64,000 nt of DNA from positions 496,001 to 560,000 of the forward strand of contig NZ_RCNS01000004.1 in the NCBI RefSeq assembly GCF_009725995.1, written 5' to 3'. Source of the DNA: Zobellia laminariae. Lineage in GTDB: Bacteria > Bacteroidota > Bacteroidia > Flavobacteriales > Flavobacteriaceae. Numbering within the stretch: the stretch's first letter is position 1; each line of letters opens with the position of its first letter. Shown in pieces: positions 35,622-44,885 of this stretch. The notes below the pieces were generated by a model, which did no database searches, was not told the origin of the DNA, and saw only the letters and a program-made list of their open reading frames with translations. A program made the position numbers and the translations under genes.

Positions 35622-36989
35622 TTACCACTTCTTCTTACTACTATTTTTGTTTTGGATTTTATCTCCTCGTTTCTGTGGCTTTTTGTACTTCTTTTTAATT
35701 TTTCTCTCGTAGCTTTTTACTTCGTTCCGCACTTTACTGTTTTTGGCAGATTTCTTGTGAAAAGAAGCTCCTTTTTGAATAGTAGAGTCATCATCGGCCA
35801 GCTCTGCGTGTGGATCTACAGGTTTAACATCTTCTTCAGGTGTTAGTTCAGAGCTAATTTCTACTTCCTTAGGAAGCTCATTAAAAGGTATCTTGTAGTT
35901 CATTAAACTTTCAATAGCCTCTTTTAATTCAGTTTCTTTTTCATTGTAAAAGAGAATAGACCTTCCTTGTTCACCAGCTCTACCGGTTCTACCAATCCTG
36001 TGGATGTAGTTTTCAGGGTAGTAAGGTGTATCAAAACTAATTACCGTACTAATTTTATCAATATCAATACCACGAGCAATTACATCTGTCGCGATAAGGA
36101 TTCTACTTTTACCGTTTTCAAATTTCTCTATGGATTTTGTACGGTGGTTTTGTTCTTTACTTGAGTGAATTACAGAAATTTCAGATTCAAAATTTTCTAA
36201 TGTTTCAGCAAGTCTATCGGCACTGATCTTACTGCCTACAAAGATTAATACTTTGTTGTACTCATCTCTATCTTCTAACAGATGATGTAATAAGTTGGCC
36301 TTGGTATAGAAATTAGGAACAGCATAGGCTTCTTGACTAATACTTTCTAAAGGTGTACCACTTATAGAAATGGTTTTCTTAACCGGGTTAACTAGGAAAT
36401 CGTTCATCAATTGATCTACATAGGTAGTCATAGTGGCAGAAAAAAGGATGTTCTGACGCTTTGTTGGTAGGTACTCAAAGATATTTCTTAGCTGCGTTTT
36501 GTAACCAAAATCTAACATAACATCAACTTCATCAATAACCAATTTTTTGATTGATTTTAGTCGAAGTACATTAGCAAGTACCAAGTCATATAATCTTCTA
36601 GGCGTACCTACAATAATGTCTTGACCTTCTGCTACAGCTCTTTTCTGATTGTTTATATTGTTAGAGCCGCCGTACACACCCAGTGCCCTTACACTTAGAT
36701 ATGGCGTTAGTTTTTCTATTTGCTCTACTATTTGAATTACCAGTTCTCTAGTAGGTGCAAGGATTAAAACCCTAGGGTGTTTTTGGTCTGAATACTTCAA
36801 ATCCTGCAAGATAGGTAGCAGGAATGCAATTGTCTTTCCCGTTCCGGTTTGGGCAATCCCAACAAAATCGTTACCGCCAAGAATGGTGGAGTAGGACTCT
36901 TGTTGAATAGGTGTTGGTTCATCAAACCCTAAATCTACAATAGCCTTTTGTAACTGCTTTTTAATCTTGAAATCTTCGAAAGTATTCAT
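35622..36989 (-). CDS. DEAD-box family ATP-dependent RNA helicase (DEVD variant)
   Basis: A 455-residue helicase. Motifs in order: Q-motif (PTPIQQESY), I (AQTGTGKT), Ia (PTRELVIQI), II written DEVD instead of DEAD, III (SAT), V (ATDVIARGID) and VI (HRIGRTGRAG). The C-terminal 70 residues are a strongly basic tail (KKSAKNSKVRNEVKSYERKI and more lysines), which should bind RNA. It probably remodels RNA in ribosome assembly or cold response. It is convergent with the RhaT-like gene across 88 bp. The DEVD motif keeps the catalytic acidic pair. Confidence 0.93.
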   Translation of the reverse strand: MNTFEDFKIKKQLQKAIVDLGFDEPTPIQQESYSTILGGNDFVGIAQTGTGKTIAFLLPILQDLKYSDQKHPRVLILAPTRELVIQIVEQIEKLTPYLSVRALGVYGGSNNINNQKRAVAEGQDIIVGTPRRLYDLVLANVLRLKSIKKLVIDEVDVMLDFGYKTQLRNIFEYLPTKRQNILFSATMTTYVDQLMNDFLVNPVKKTISISGTPLESISQEAYAVPNFYTKANLLHHLLEDRDEYNKVLIFVGSKISADRLAETLENFESEISVIHSSKEQNHRTKSIEKFENGKSRILIATDVIARGIDIDKISTVISFDTPYYPENYIHRIGRTGRAGEQGRSILFYNEKETELKEAIESLMNYKIPFNELPKEVEISSELTPEEDVKPVDPHAELADDDSTIQKGASFHKKSAKNSKVRNEVKSYERKIKKKYKKPQKRGDKIQNKNSSKKKW

Positions 36990-37145
36990 TTTGCAAAAGT
37001 AATCAAGAAAAACCTGAAAGTGAGGGCATTTGCATCAATAAACGCGAAAGTGTTGTTTTAATCTGGATGATTTTATTACTTATGACGATTTTGTAAGATG
37101 GTTTTATATTTCAAAAACATATAAGTGTTGGCAGGCTACTATATT

Positions 37146-37367
37146 TCATTCTATAATTTCGTAATCAACACTTAATTTACGTAATGCTCTTAGGGCAGAG
37201 CCGGAATTTTTATCCTCAACCTCAATGTCTACGGCATCTCCTTCTAAAAGTATGTCCGTAAGTTCATGAGCTAAAGAGTTACCTACATTAGAAATCTCTG
37301 TAATACATTGGGCTATTGCTCTTTTATCCGGTCTCTGAGCATCACAGGACAACAAGTTTAATTTCAT
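37146..37367 (-). CDS. Small conserved-looking hypothetical protein (73 aa)
   Basis: A 73-residue protein beginning MKLNLLSCDAQRPDKRAIAQ. A central IL-LEGDAVDIEVED and a final ALRALRKLSVDYEIIE suggest a compact alpha/beta domain of the kind that binds a ligand or nucleotide by a small beta sheet. I do not recognise the family. It is alone between the helicase and the N-acetyltransferase, both on the same strand. Confidence 0.6.
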   Translation of the reverse strand: MKLNLLSCDAQRPDKRAIAQCITEISNVGNSLAHELTDILLEGDAVDIEVEDKNSGSALRALRKLSVDYEIIE

Positions 37368-37430
37368 AATGGTAGTTTATGGTTGCAAGATACTAGAGTT
37401 GAGATAGGTTTGGATTGGTTTTAGACATTA

Positions 37431-38195
37431 TTAGTAACTATCTTTTTTAATTACTATGTCAAAGTAGTGCTTCAATTTTGTTTCAAACTCACTTTCATCA
37501 AACTTTACCTCTTCCTCTATTTCTGCTTTGGTAATTTTTAACTGCGAATTGTTGAGCGTTATTCTTCCTTCATTTGTTGCAATGGAAATTAATTTCTTCT
37601 TGCTGAAATGAGACTCATCGCTTGTCTGATGGAATTCACATCTTTTAGCGAATTCAGAAAGTTTCCGCTCGTTCTTTGTGAAAATATATTGCGGGATTAA
37701 ATCACTGCTTTTTAGTTCATTTACGCGGTAGTAATCCTTTTCATAGGTGTCAAACTGAAACTGTCCAAGACTATCAATAATCTTTTGGTTTGTTATTAAT
37801 TCCAGAGGTTCTAAAGTAAACTTTCCAAAACCAACATCTACCAAGTAATCTTGATTTTCCAAATTAACGATAATAGCCATATGGTCATACTCAGGACTAT
37901 ATTCTTCATTTTTTACATGAACGCGAGCCGAAATCAGTTTTGCGCTAAAACCAATTTCTTTTAGAAGTTGATGAAACAATCCGTTTAACTCGTAACAGAA
38001 TCCGCCACGTTTCTCAATGATTATTTTCTTATAAATATGAGCTATCGAAAGATTTATTTTTCTTCCATAGTGTATATCCAAATTTTCAAACGGAATATTT
38101 AGAAGGTGCTTTTTCTGAAGTTCATAAAGAAAGTGCTTATTGACTTGCGGAGAGTCAGTGAAGTTTATTCGGTTTAAATACGGCCTTATATCCAT
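37431..38195 (-). CDS. Arylamine N-acetyltransferase
   Basis: 254 residues from the preferred Met (MDIRPYLNRINF), which matches the family N-terminus; a Met six codons earlier (38213) is the alternative. The Cys-His-Asp triad is C67 (RGGFCYELNGLF), H105 (EYDHMAI) and D120 (LVDVGFG). The enzyme transfers acetyl groups from acetyl-CoA to arylamines, hydrazines or related amines. Length is normal. It is a single gene with 56 bp after the PLP-enzyme stop. Confidence 0.9.
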   Translation of the reverse strand: MDIRPYLNRINFTDSPQVNKHFLYELQKKHLLNIPFENLDIHYGRKINLSIAHIYKKIIIEKRGGFCYELNGLFHQLLKEIGFSAKLISARVHVKNEEYSPEYDHMAIIVNLENQDYLVDVGFGKFTLEPLELITNQKIIDSLGQFQFDTYEKDYYRVNELKSSDLIPQYIFTKNERKLSEFAKRCEFHQTSDESHFSKKKLISIATNEGRITLNNSQLKITKAEIEEEVKFDESEFETKLKHYFDIVIKKDSY

Positions 38196-38269
38196 TTTCC
38201 AAATGTATTTCATAGCTACAAAACCAGCCGTTTCTTAGTTCTTGGGTAAGAGTATTTCCTCTGCCAAAA

Positions 38270-40123
38270 TCATATACTCTCAACAAATTTTGAAAACACT
38301 TTTTTGTGAAGGTCCAGGTCCAAACTTGGTGAAAGTGATACTCTTACTATGTAGTCTTTGTCGCCTTCTTTAGTCGTTCCTTGAGTAGAAGTAGCAGGGA
38401 TGGTCCAATAACAACCTTTTAACTGCCCGTAGCTCACACAGAATTTACTCTCGTTAGGAATTTCTGTAATCATTAAGTTGATTAACTTCAAGTTCATTGC
38501 TCTCTTGTATGCTTCTTTTTCCTCAGGAGTGTTGCCTTTAGTGGGCAGGTCTAATGAAAAAACAGATGGCGTAAACCCTTCTGAGGCCAATTCTTCTGAA
38601 ACAAAATTGATTTTTGCTTCTGGTAAGGTCTCATGAATGTAGTTTACAAATTCCCGTGTGTTTTTATAAGCATCGTGAATTCTTTGATTCATAGATGGCA
38701 ATTGCTTTGCCAATATTTCAACTTGATAATCTGTAGCCTCATTATCGCAAAGTCTAAGATGTGTTTCTATTTTGTCTATCAAAGCTTCCGTTTTTGTATT
38801 CCCTACACAATAGCCAGCAGTACATTGCCCGCCACTGGGGAATTTAGAGCCACTAACATATGAAATGGTTCTAACGGTAGAGAGAATGGCATTTTCGCCT
38901 AAAAAGTGAACATTAGGACAAAATGTTTGGTCTAAAATAAAAACGGGATCAATAGCAATTTCACCGCTATCCGTTTTACGTTCTGCACTTAAAACAGCTT
39001 TTAAATTTATTAGATTGGGAACCTCTACTCTAGGGTTTGTTGGAATCTCTGCAATGATATACGGAACGGCATCTTCGTGAGCTATTTTATTCAAAATGCT
39101 ATCAATACTCTGCACCATATCATTATCACCATCTACTAGTAAATCCACAATTTCTACATTGTCAATACAAGCAGCTACACGTCTTGCCTGATCATTGGTG
39201 CCACCATAACAGTTGGGAGGAACAATAATCTTGATTGCCTTTCCTTTATGATTGTCTAAAGCATCATGGATCAGACCCATCATAATGGCATACTGCATAG
39301 AAAGTCCACTAGAAGCAAGCAAAACCTTTGTATTAGAACCAGTAACTGCTGCAATGGCATCCAAGACCTGCGTTTTGTTGACCTTAGTATTGGTGGTTTT
39401 AGTATTAGCAGAAGATAGACCGGTCATTGACTTTAGAGCGATTATAGAATTTGCCGGTGTCATGGCAATGGTTTCCCTTCTTCTTACATGCTGAATATCT
39501 GAAATATAATTCTCATTTTCTTTGCCGTTTACAATTAGGATACTGCCTAGTTGAGAACTTAAGTTGACGTAAAAATCAATATTTGGATTATGGTCAATTG
39601 AACCAATTTCTTCTTGTTGCGAAATGAAGATGGTACTGCAGTCAAACTCTGTAATAGTTGAATCTTTTTCAATTTTCTTCAATTCAAACTTATAGCCATA
39701 AACCCGTTTTACAACTTCGGCATTAAAACATGCTGGCAAGTCACTTGTATAGGTGATCTTGGTGTTTTTACCTTCTAATAAGTTTTTTCTTAGAATGGCT
39801 AAAACGGGAATCGTCTTTGATGAAAAGCTGATTACATTATCTGCTTCCAGATTATTTAAGTGAGCAATTACCCATTCTAGAATACAAGATAAAGGGTGGC
39901 CTAATCTAATATAATCGTAAGCGGTGGGTAAGTTGCTTAACGCTTCTGATGTAGAATTAGAATCATTGAATAAGGCTTCAAACTGCTGTAAGAATTGAGT
40001 TTTCGCTAAACTTTCATTATAAATATCTAGCCGGTGTGTTGTTAGATTCAACCATCCAGCAGGCATATTTTCTAATACTTCTTTAATATAATTTAGCATT
40101 TTACTATCTCCCATATCTTTCAT
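38270..40123 (-). CDS. Long PLP-dependent Cys/Met-metabolism-like enzyme with N-terminal extension
   Basis: A 617-residue protein. The C-terminal 370 residues are a fold-type I PLP enzyme of the cystathionine synthase/lyase superfamily: SSGLSMQ (about 271), D398 (FILDQTF) for the pyridine nitrogen, and Schiff-base K427 (VSGSKFPSGGQ). The first 230 residues contain their own echo of the superfamily N-terminal part (YIRLGHPLSCILEWVIAHLN, then VISFSSKTIPVLAIL), as if part of the domain were duplicated. Ordinary family members are about 390 residues. Substrate unknown. No methionine gene is adjacent. Confidence 0.78.
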   Translation of the reverse strand: MKDMGDSKMLNYIKEVLENMPAGWLNLTTHRLDIYNESLAKTQFLQQFEALFNDSNSTSEALSNLPTAYDYIRLGHPLSCILEWVIAHLNNLEADNVISFSSKTIPVLAILRKNLLEGKNTKITYTSDLPACFNAEVVKRVYGYKFELKKIEKDSTITEFDCSTIFISQQEEIGSIDHNPNIDFYVNLSSQLGSILIVNGKENENYISDIQHVRRRETIAMTPANSIIALKSMTGLSSANTKTTNTKVNKTQVLDAIAAVTGSNTKVLLASSGLSMQYAIMMGLIHDALDNHKGKAIKIIVPPNCYGGTNDQARRVAACIDNVEIVDLLVDGDNDMVQSIDSILNKIAHEDAVPYIIAEIPTNPRVEVPNLINLKAVLSAERKTDSGEIAIDPVFILDQTFCPNVHFLGENAILSTVRTISYVSGSKFPSGGQCTAGYCVGNTKTEALIDKIETHLRLCDNEATDYQVEILAKQLPSMNQRIHDAYKNTREFVNYIHETLPEAKINFVSEELASEGFTPSVFSLDLPTKGNTPEEKEAYKRAMNLKLINLMITEIPNESKFCVSYGQLKGCYWTIPATSTQGTTKEGDKDYIVRVSLSPSLDLDLHKKVFSKFVESI

Positions 40124-40353
40124 CCTTAAATAAGGTGGTAATATACATTAATAAGATTTTTTTAAAGTGTTATAAAGGGTTTAATTGTACTGCATTTATG
40201 GAAATTTAAAGATAGCATATTAGATTAATTTGAAACTGGACAGGGGAGGAGTGAAGTGGTTGGTCATGCTAGATTAGCAAAATATAAATTTGGACTTCAA
40301 TATAGTTTTGTAATAATGTATTTTGCATTATCAAAGAAAACCACCCAAGTGAA

Positions 40354-40943
40354 ATGCAAGATATGAATGACCAACATTTTTTGAATAACATTTTCAAAAC
40401 TCAAGATTTTTCCGCTGAAGAAAGGGGTCTGATTTTTCCTAAGTTCAAAAAAGTTTTTTTATCAAAAACGATTTTCTTTTGCAAGAGGGTACTACGGAAA
40501 ATCAATATTGGTTTGTAGAAAGTGGGTTTGTGCGTTCGTTTGTTATAGATACAGAAGGCAATGATATCTCAACTAATTTTTACTCCACGGGAGATATTGT
40601 TATTGACTGGACATCCTTTTTTCTGCGAAACCCTACTAGGGAAAATATTCAGGCTTTAACTGATTGTGTTTGTTGGCAATTAGATTTTAACACATTTCAA
40701 ACGCTTTTTCATAACATCAGAAGTTTTAGGGAGCAAGGCCGTACAACGCTTGTGAGTAGTTACTTTTCATTAAAACAGCAAAGTGTATCCATGATTGCGG
40801 ATCAGGCTAAGGATAGGTATTTAAGGTTGATGAAAGAAAAGCCACACGTAATACAGAATGTTTCTTTAAAGCATATCGCCTCCTTTCTTGGTATTACGGA
40901 CACTTCTCTAAGTAGGCTCAGAAAAGAAATTTCTGAAGAATAG
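40354..40943 (+). pseudogene. Crp/Fnr family regulator broken by a one-base frameshift
   Basis: The protein reads MQDMNDQHFLNNIFKTQDFS and on through FPKFKKVFLSK in one frame up to the A5 run at 40464-40468. It continues NDFLLQEGTTENQYWFVESG in the next frame to a stop at 40941-40943. Adding one A to the run restores a normal ~195-residue cAMP-binding-domain plus HTH regulator (IASFLGITDTSLSRLRKEIS at the C-terminus). The downstream part alone starts at a TTG at 40479. This is either a real inactivating deletion in a homopolymer, a sequencing error or slippage-controlled. It stands just upstream of three small plus-strand genes it might regulate. Confidence 0.82.
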
Positions 40944-41024
40944 GTTTTCTTGCCATAGGACAAGTTTTATGTTCTCTGTTGTTCGCAACTTTACAACATA
41001 GATAATTAGTAAAACTGTAAACGA

Positions 41025-41375
41025 ATGGAAAATCAAAAAGAATTTATGTTTCTTTTCCGTATGGAACCGAGTAACAAACAACCTACTGCAGCACAAATTG
41101 CTACAATGCAAAAAGAATGGGGTGAATTTATAGGCTCAATAGCTTTGCAGGCTAAACTGGTAAGCACTTCCAGAATAGGTTTTGAAGGGAATTTAATTTA
41201 TAAGGATGGCCGTATTGAAAACAACATTAATGTCTCTAATAACGAAATTTTAAGCGGCAATATGGTCGTGAAATCTTCTTCATTAAAGGATGCTACGGAA
41301 ATGGCTAAAGGTTGTCCTATACTAACGTTAGGTGGGTCTGTTGAGGTTAGGAACGTTATTCCTATGGAATCTTAA
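41025..41375 (+). CDS. YCII-related (DGPF-type) domain protein
   Basis: A 116-residue cytoplasmic protein with the ferredoxin-like YCII fold. It begins EFMFLFRMEPSNKQPTAAQI and ends with the KGCPILTLGGSVEVRNVIPM segment typical of the family. Function is generally unknown; some relatives act as small dehalogenase- or sigma-factor-associated proteins. It follows the broken Crp/Fnr gene by 81 bp and precedes the DUF1569 gene by 13 bp on the same strand. Confidence 0.85.
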   Translation: MENQKEFMFLFRMEPSNKQPTAAQIATMQKEWGEFIGSIALQAKLVSTSRIGFEGNLIYKDGRIENNINVSNNEILSGNMVVKSSSLKDATEMAKGCPILTLGGSVEVRNVIPMES

Positions 41376-41388
41376 AACATGTAATCAT

Positions 41389-41832
41389 ATGAAAACAATA
41401 TTTGACCAAAATACAGTGAATGAGCTGGTTTTAAGAATCAATACATTAGAGGCTAATGATATTGCGCAATGGGGTATAATGAATGCCTATCAAATGGTGA
41501 AACATTGCGTTTTGGGTGAAGAGATGTTTTTAGGAAAGAAAACATACAAGCGTTTATTTCTTGGGAGACTGTTTGGGTCAATGGCTTTAAAGGGGATTTT
41601 GAAGGATGAAAGCCCCATGAAGAAAAACCAACCTACGCATCCTGAAATGAAAATTACGGGAACCGGAAATTTTGAAAATGAGCAAAAGAAATGGGTTGCC
41701 TTATTACAGGAGTACCCAACATTTTCCAACACCAACTTTGTACATCCGTTTTTTGGAAAAATGAGTAAAGAGCAGGTTGGTCAATTTGTTTACAAGCACA
41801 CAGACCATCACTTAAATCAATTTGGGAAATAA
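41389..41832 (+). CDS. DUF1569 (DinB-like) protein
   Basis: 147 residues from the preferred ATG at 41389; a longer frame back to 41332 overlaps the YCII gene and has no family match in the extra part. WGIMNAYQMVKHCVLGEEMF, with its helix-borne histidine, and the C-terminal YKHTDHHLNQFG histidine cluster fit the DUF1569/DinB four-helix metal-binding fold. Reaction unknown; related folds act as thiol-dependent transferases. It is co-linear with the YCII protein and the next membrane protein. Confidence 0.85.
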   Translation: MKTIFDQNTVNELVLRINTLEANDIAQWGIMNAYQMVKHCVLGEEMFLGKKTYKRLFLGRLFGSMALKGILKDESPMKKNQPTHPEMKITGTGNFENEQKKWVALLQEYPTFSNTNFVHPFFGKMSKEQVGQFVYKHTDHHLNQFGK

Positions 41833-41840
41833 CTTTAAAA

Positions 41841-42488
41841 ATGCTCAGTCTAATTTTTATACTCATTACCATTTTATCGCTAGTTTTCTTCTATTTGGGA
41901 ACTGGTCGTAACAGGAGAGTCCTGTTTTTGAGTGTGATACTGCTTATATTAACTGGAGTACTGGCGTATTCCGGATTTTTTGAAAATACAGAAACCAAGC
42001 CTCCAAGATTTTTATTGGTAATTTTTTCAGGTATACTCATGGCTACATATTTTTATAAAGTAGTCAGGAAGGATTGTTTGAATTACAGCATGTTATTGGC
42101 TGTACATATATTAAGAATACCAGTGGAATTAGTATTGTATCAACTCTTTTTAAGAAAGTTAATTCCCGAATTGATGACCTTTACCGGTTATAATTTTGAT
42201 ATTTTAGTTGGGATTTCAGCATTGATCGTATTCGTATACCTTCTAATTACAAGAAACAAATTGCCAAAACTGTTTGTGATACTATGGAATAGTGTTGGAA
42301 TACTTTTTTTGACTATTATTGTTGTGATTGCAATTCTATCATCTCCATTACCAATACAGCAATTCGCATTCAATCAGCCTAACATAGCCCTATTGAAATT
42401 CCCTTATATCTATTTACCAGCTTATATTGTTCCTGTAGTTTACTTGTCCCATATACTATCTATTAGAAATGAGATAAGTCAAAAATAA
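41841..42488 (+). CDS. Hypothetical polytopic membrane protein
   Basis: A 215-residue protein with about seven hydrophobic helices. The start at 41841 gives LSLIFILITILSLVFFYLGT as the first helix. Charged and histidine-containing loops are short (YKVVRKDCLNYSMLLAVHIL). I do not recognise the family. It begins 8 bp after the DUF1569 stop, so it is the last gene of the small operon that follows the broken Crp/Fnr gene. Confidence 0.65.
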   Translation: MLSLIFILITILSLVFFYLGTGRNRRVLFLSVILLILTGVLAYSGFFENTETKPPRFLLVIFSGILMATYFYKVVRKDCLNYSMLLAVHILRIPVELVLYQLFLRKLIPELMTFTGYNFDILVGISALIVFVYLLITRNKLPKLFVILWNSVGILFLTIIVVIAILSSPLPIQQFAFNQPNIALLKFPYIYLPAYIVPVVYLSHILSIRNEISQK

Positions 42489-42607
42489 AGGCTGTTCATG
42501 GAACGGTTGCAGTTTGCTGCTCTAAGAAGCGTAAGATTTATCAAAATCAAATACTATCTTAAAACGGCTTTAAAGCTAGCATGCTAAACGAAAAAAGCTA
42601 TTTGGGA

Positions 42608-43729
42608 CTAGTTTGTCAATACCCAAAGCTCTACTTCTTCGGTTGGGCGAGAATCTTTATCCTCTTTTGTTTTATCAGAAGTAACCTTCACATCTTTTGT
42701 CCAAGATTTTTCTAATTTAAACCTGCCTCCAGACTCCAATTCCTTCTTAATAGGGTGTTGTTTTGTTGACTTGGTTAACTGGGCTATATTAGAAAAAATA
42801 ATAACAAGCTTTCCTTCTGGTAACAAGCGCTCTTTTGCAGCGGCAAAGAAATCAGGAAACAGATTTTTGTCATAATAAACAGCCTCGTCATTTTTATCTG
42901 AACTATCAATTTTTGGTAACCAAGGCGAATTAAAAACAATTAATTCGGTCTGTTTGTTCCATTTTCCAAAAAGAGAACCATAATCAAGCTCAATTTTTCT
43001 AGACAGTTTGGTATCTCCCATGTGCTCCTTTAAGCCAACAATAGCATTTGGATTTATATCCGTAGCAAAAACCTTTTGAAAGCCATGTTTAACCATCTGA
43101 AAAGACAATACGCCAGTGCCAACACCTACATCGATAGCAGATTTTTTAGGTCCTTTGTAACATTTCAACCAATTATCAAAAAGAATCAGTTTTTCAAAAC
43201 GGGTAGAGAAGTATGTACCGTAATAAGGGTGTATTTTGTTCCGTAATACAGGAGTGGTAATTCCGTTTTTGTACCATTGCCAAGCACTGTTTAGGCCCTG
43301 TACTTGCGGAAAGGATAATATAAAATTGTTGTCCTCTGGATATAATTTTTCTAACCAACCAATAGAAGGTGCCTTTTTTACGTCCAGTTTATGGTCCACA
43401 ATTTCTATTAAAACTAGATTTGAAAGTTTGTGAAAAGCAGAACGGAATTGGTGTTGTTCTTTAAGGGTTTTATTGGGTAATTTTTTCTTAAGATGTAATT
43501 GTAACTCTTTAAGAAGCAGTAAGCCATCACTATAAAAAGCAGTTATTAAAATAGGCTTGCCACCTTCTAAAATTTTAATAGTACGCTTAAGGTCTAAAGA
43601 ACCGTCAAAGACTATTATTGGTTTTCCTGTTTCAGATACAAAAGGTTCTGGCTTGTTTACAAGAATTGGCTCAGACTTGTCATCTTCTTCTTTTGAAGTT
43701 TTATTTACTGTAGATTTTGAAAGCGCCAT
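42608..43729 (-). CDS. Class I SAM-dependent methyltransferase
   Basis: 373 residues from the preferred MALSKSTVN start; a frame back to 43813 adds 28 unlikely residues. A 120-residue N-terminal region is of unknown role. The Rossmann methyltransferase domain shows motif I (AIDVGVGTGVLSFQMVKHG), motif II (VFATDINPNA) and an N-x-P-W catalytic segment (IVFNSPWLP) like the NPPY of nucleic-acid and protein N-methyltransferases. It could be a HemK/RlmG-like enzyme; the target is not evident. Its strand neighbours are unrelated. Confidence 0.8.
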   Translation of the reverse strand: MALSKSTVNKTSKEEDDKSEPILVNKPEPFVSETGKPIIVFDGSLDLKRTIKILEGGKPILITAFYSDGLLLLKELQLHLKKKLPNKTLKEQHQFRSAFHKLSNLVLIEIVDHKLDVKKAPSIGWLEKLYPEDNNFILSFPQVQGLNSAWQWYKNGITTPVLRNKIHPYYGTYFSTRFEKLILFDNWLKCYKGPKKSAIDVGVGTGVLSFQMVKHGFQKVFATDINPNAIVGLKEHMGDTKLSRKIELDYGSLFGKWNKQTELIVFNSPWLPKIDSSDKNDEAVYYDKNLFPDFFAAAKERLLPEGKLVIIFSNIAQLTKSTKQHPIKKELESGGRFKLEKSWTKDVKVTSDKTKEDKDSRPTEEVELWVLTN

Positions 43730-44108
43730 TTTTTTGAATTGAAACGAATTGCATAGTAATGAGCTGAGCAAAGCGTAAGGATTAAAATCACTATATGAGT
43801 TACTTGCTAGCAATCAGACATTAAATTGGTTGCTAGAGTTTTATTAATCAAAATAAAGGACTGAAAATAGCCTTAGCAATTCGCTAGTGCGAAAGGGGTG
43901 TTGAAAAATAATACGAGGACAAAGATACTTCTTTATGAACCAGCATCAAGATGATAATAAATGAAAATAGATTGACTTAAACGGGATATTATAATTCTGG
44001 TTATTTGGAAGGTTTGTTAAGATTGTAGGTGTTATTTTTTTAGCTGAAGCTTTGGTGAAAACAAAACCCAGTTAGTTGTTTTTTATATGACTTATTCAAT
44101 AACCGGTA
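43730..44108. other. Intergenic region, no gene seen
   Basis: A 379-bp AT-rich region. It contains the imperfect inverted repeat CTAGCAA/TTGCTAG near 43808-43837 and a related TTAGCAATTCGCTAG at about 43872. No frame longer than a few codons with protein-like composition was found. It presumably holds the methyltransferase promoter. Confidence 0.5.
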
Positions 44109-44813
44109 TTAAGTCGCAAAACCAAAAACCCATTGAATCCGGTTTTTTGCTTTAGTGTCTTTTTCCGGGTTCTTATACTCCCGGTAAACTTTCTCACCTA
44201 TGGTGAATTTTACGGGATTACTGAAAATTGGACCATCATAGCAAAAGGTGTGAAATTCTCCGTTTTCTCCACAAGGGTCAACATTTGCAGGTAAGTCTTT
44301 GATGAAATTTTTATCAATCTCTCTACCAATAAATGAGGTGTCTAATAATTCGGATTTTATACAGATTACTATGGCTTTGAAGCCTAAATCCAAAAACTCT
44401 TCTAGAAGCTCTTTAGTATCTCTTTTCCAAAGTGGAAAAAGACATTTAATATCATATTTTTTTAACTGCTCTTCTCTATAAAACCTAAGGTCTTCTAAGA
44501 AAATATCGCCAAAACCGCAATGAGCGTATCCTGCAGACTGTAGTTTGGTGACAGCGCGCTCCATTTGTGCGTTGTATTCTTCCATTGTAGGTTCCTCTGG
44601 AAGTTCCATTGCTGTCACGGGAAGTCCAATTTCTTGCACTTGTTTTACCAACAATTCTCTTCTAAGACCGTGCATGGAAATCCGGTTGTGATGTGCATTT
44701 ACAGAGGTGATGAATTGATCTACTTGGTACCGGTCATCTTTCTGAAGGTGATAATATGCTAATGCGGCATCCTTGCCCGTGCTCCAGTTAAAGTATGTTT
44801 TTAGCTTTTTCAT
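44109..44813 (-). CDS. DUF71-family ATP-pyrophosphatase (Dph6-like adenine nucleotide hydrolase)
   Basis: A 234-residue PP-loop protein. The ATP-binding FNWSTGKDAALAYYHL is at the N-terminus, and the family-specific DPCGENGEFHTFCYDGPIF is near the C-terminus. In eukaryotes and archaea it makes diphthamide from diphthine and ammonia. Bacteria have no diphthamide, so the bacterial homologue must amidate or adenylate something else. It is a single gene, 72 bp before the HEXXH lipoprotein stop. Confidence 0.88.
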   Translation of the reverse strand: MKKLKTYFNWSTGKDAALAYYHLQKDDRYQVDQFITSVNAHHNRISMHGLRRELLVKQVQEIGLPVTAMELPEEPTMEEYNAQMERAVTKLQSAGYAHCGFGDIFLEDLRFYREEQLKKYDIKCLFPLWKRDTKELLEEFLDLGFKAIVICIKSELLDTSFIGREIDKNFIKDLPANVDPCGENGEFHTFCYDGPIFSNPVKFTIGEKVYREYKNPEKDTKAKNRIQWVFGFAT

Positions 44814-44885
44814 CGGGAGATAATTGTGTTGGAGGGGGTATAATCTTTAGTTTTCTTACCTCTGTAATCTTTTGCATTCTAGGGT

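Noticed and set aside
35493..35846. 117-codon plus-strand frame after the RhaT-like gene
   Set aside because: It overlaps the 3' end of that gene and the C-terminal part of the helicase on the other strand, with no family resemblance.
43808..43837. Inverted repeat CTAGCAA/TTGCTAG as a terminator or mobile-element end
   Set aside because: Short arms, long AT-rich loop, no U-run and no target-site duplication or transposase nearby.
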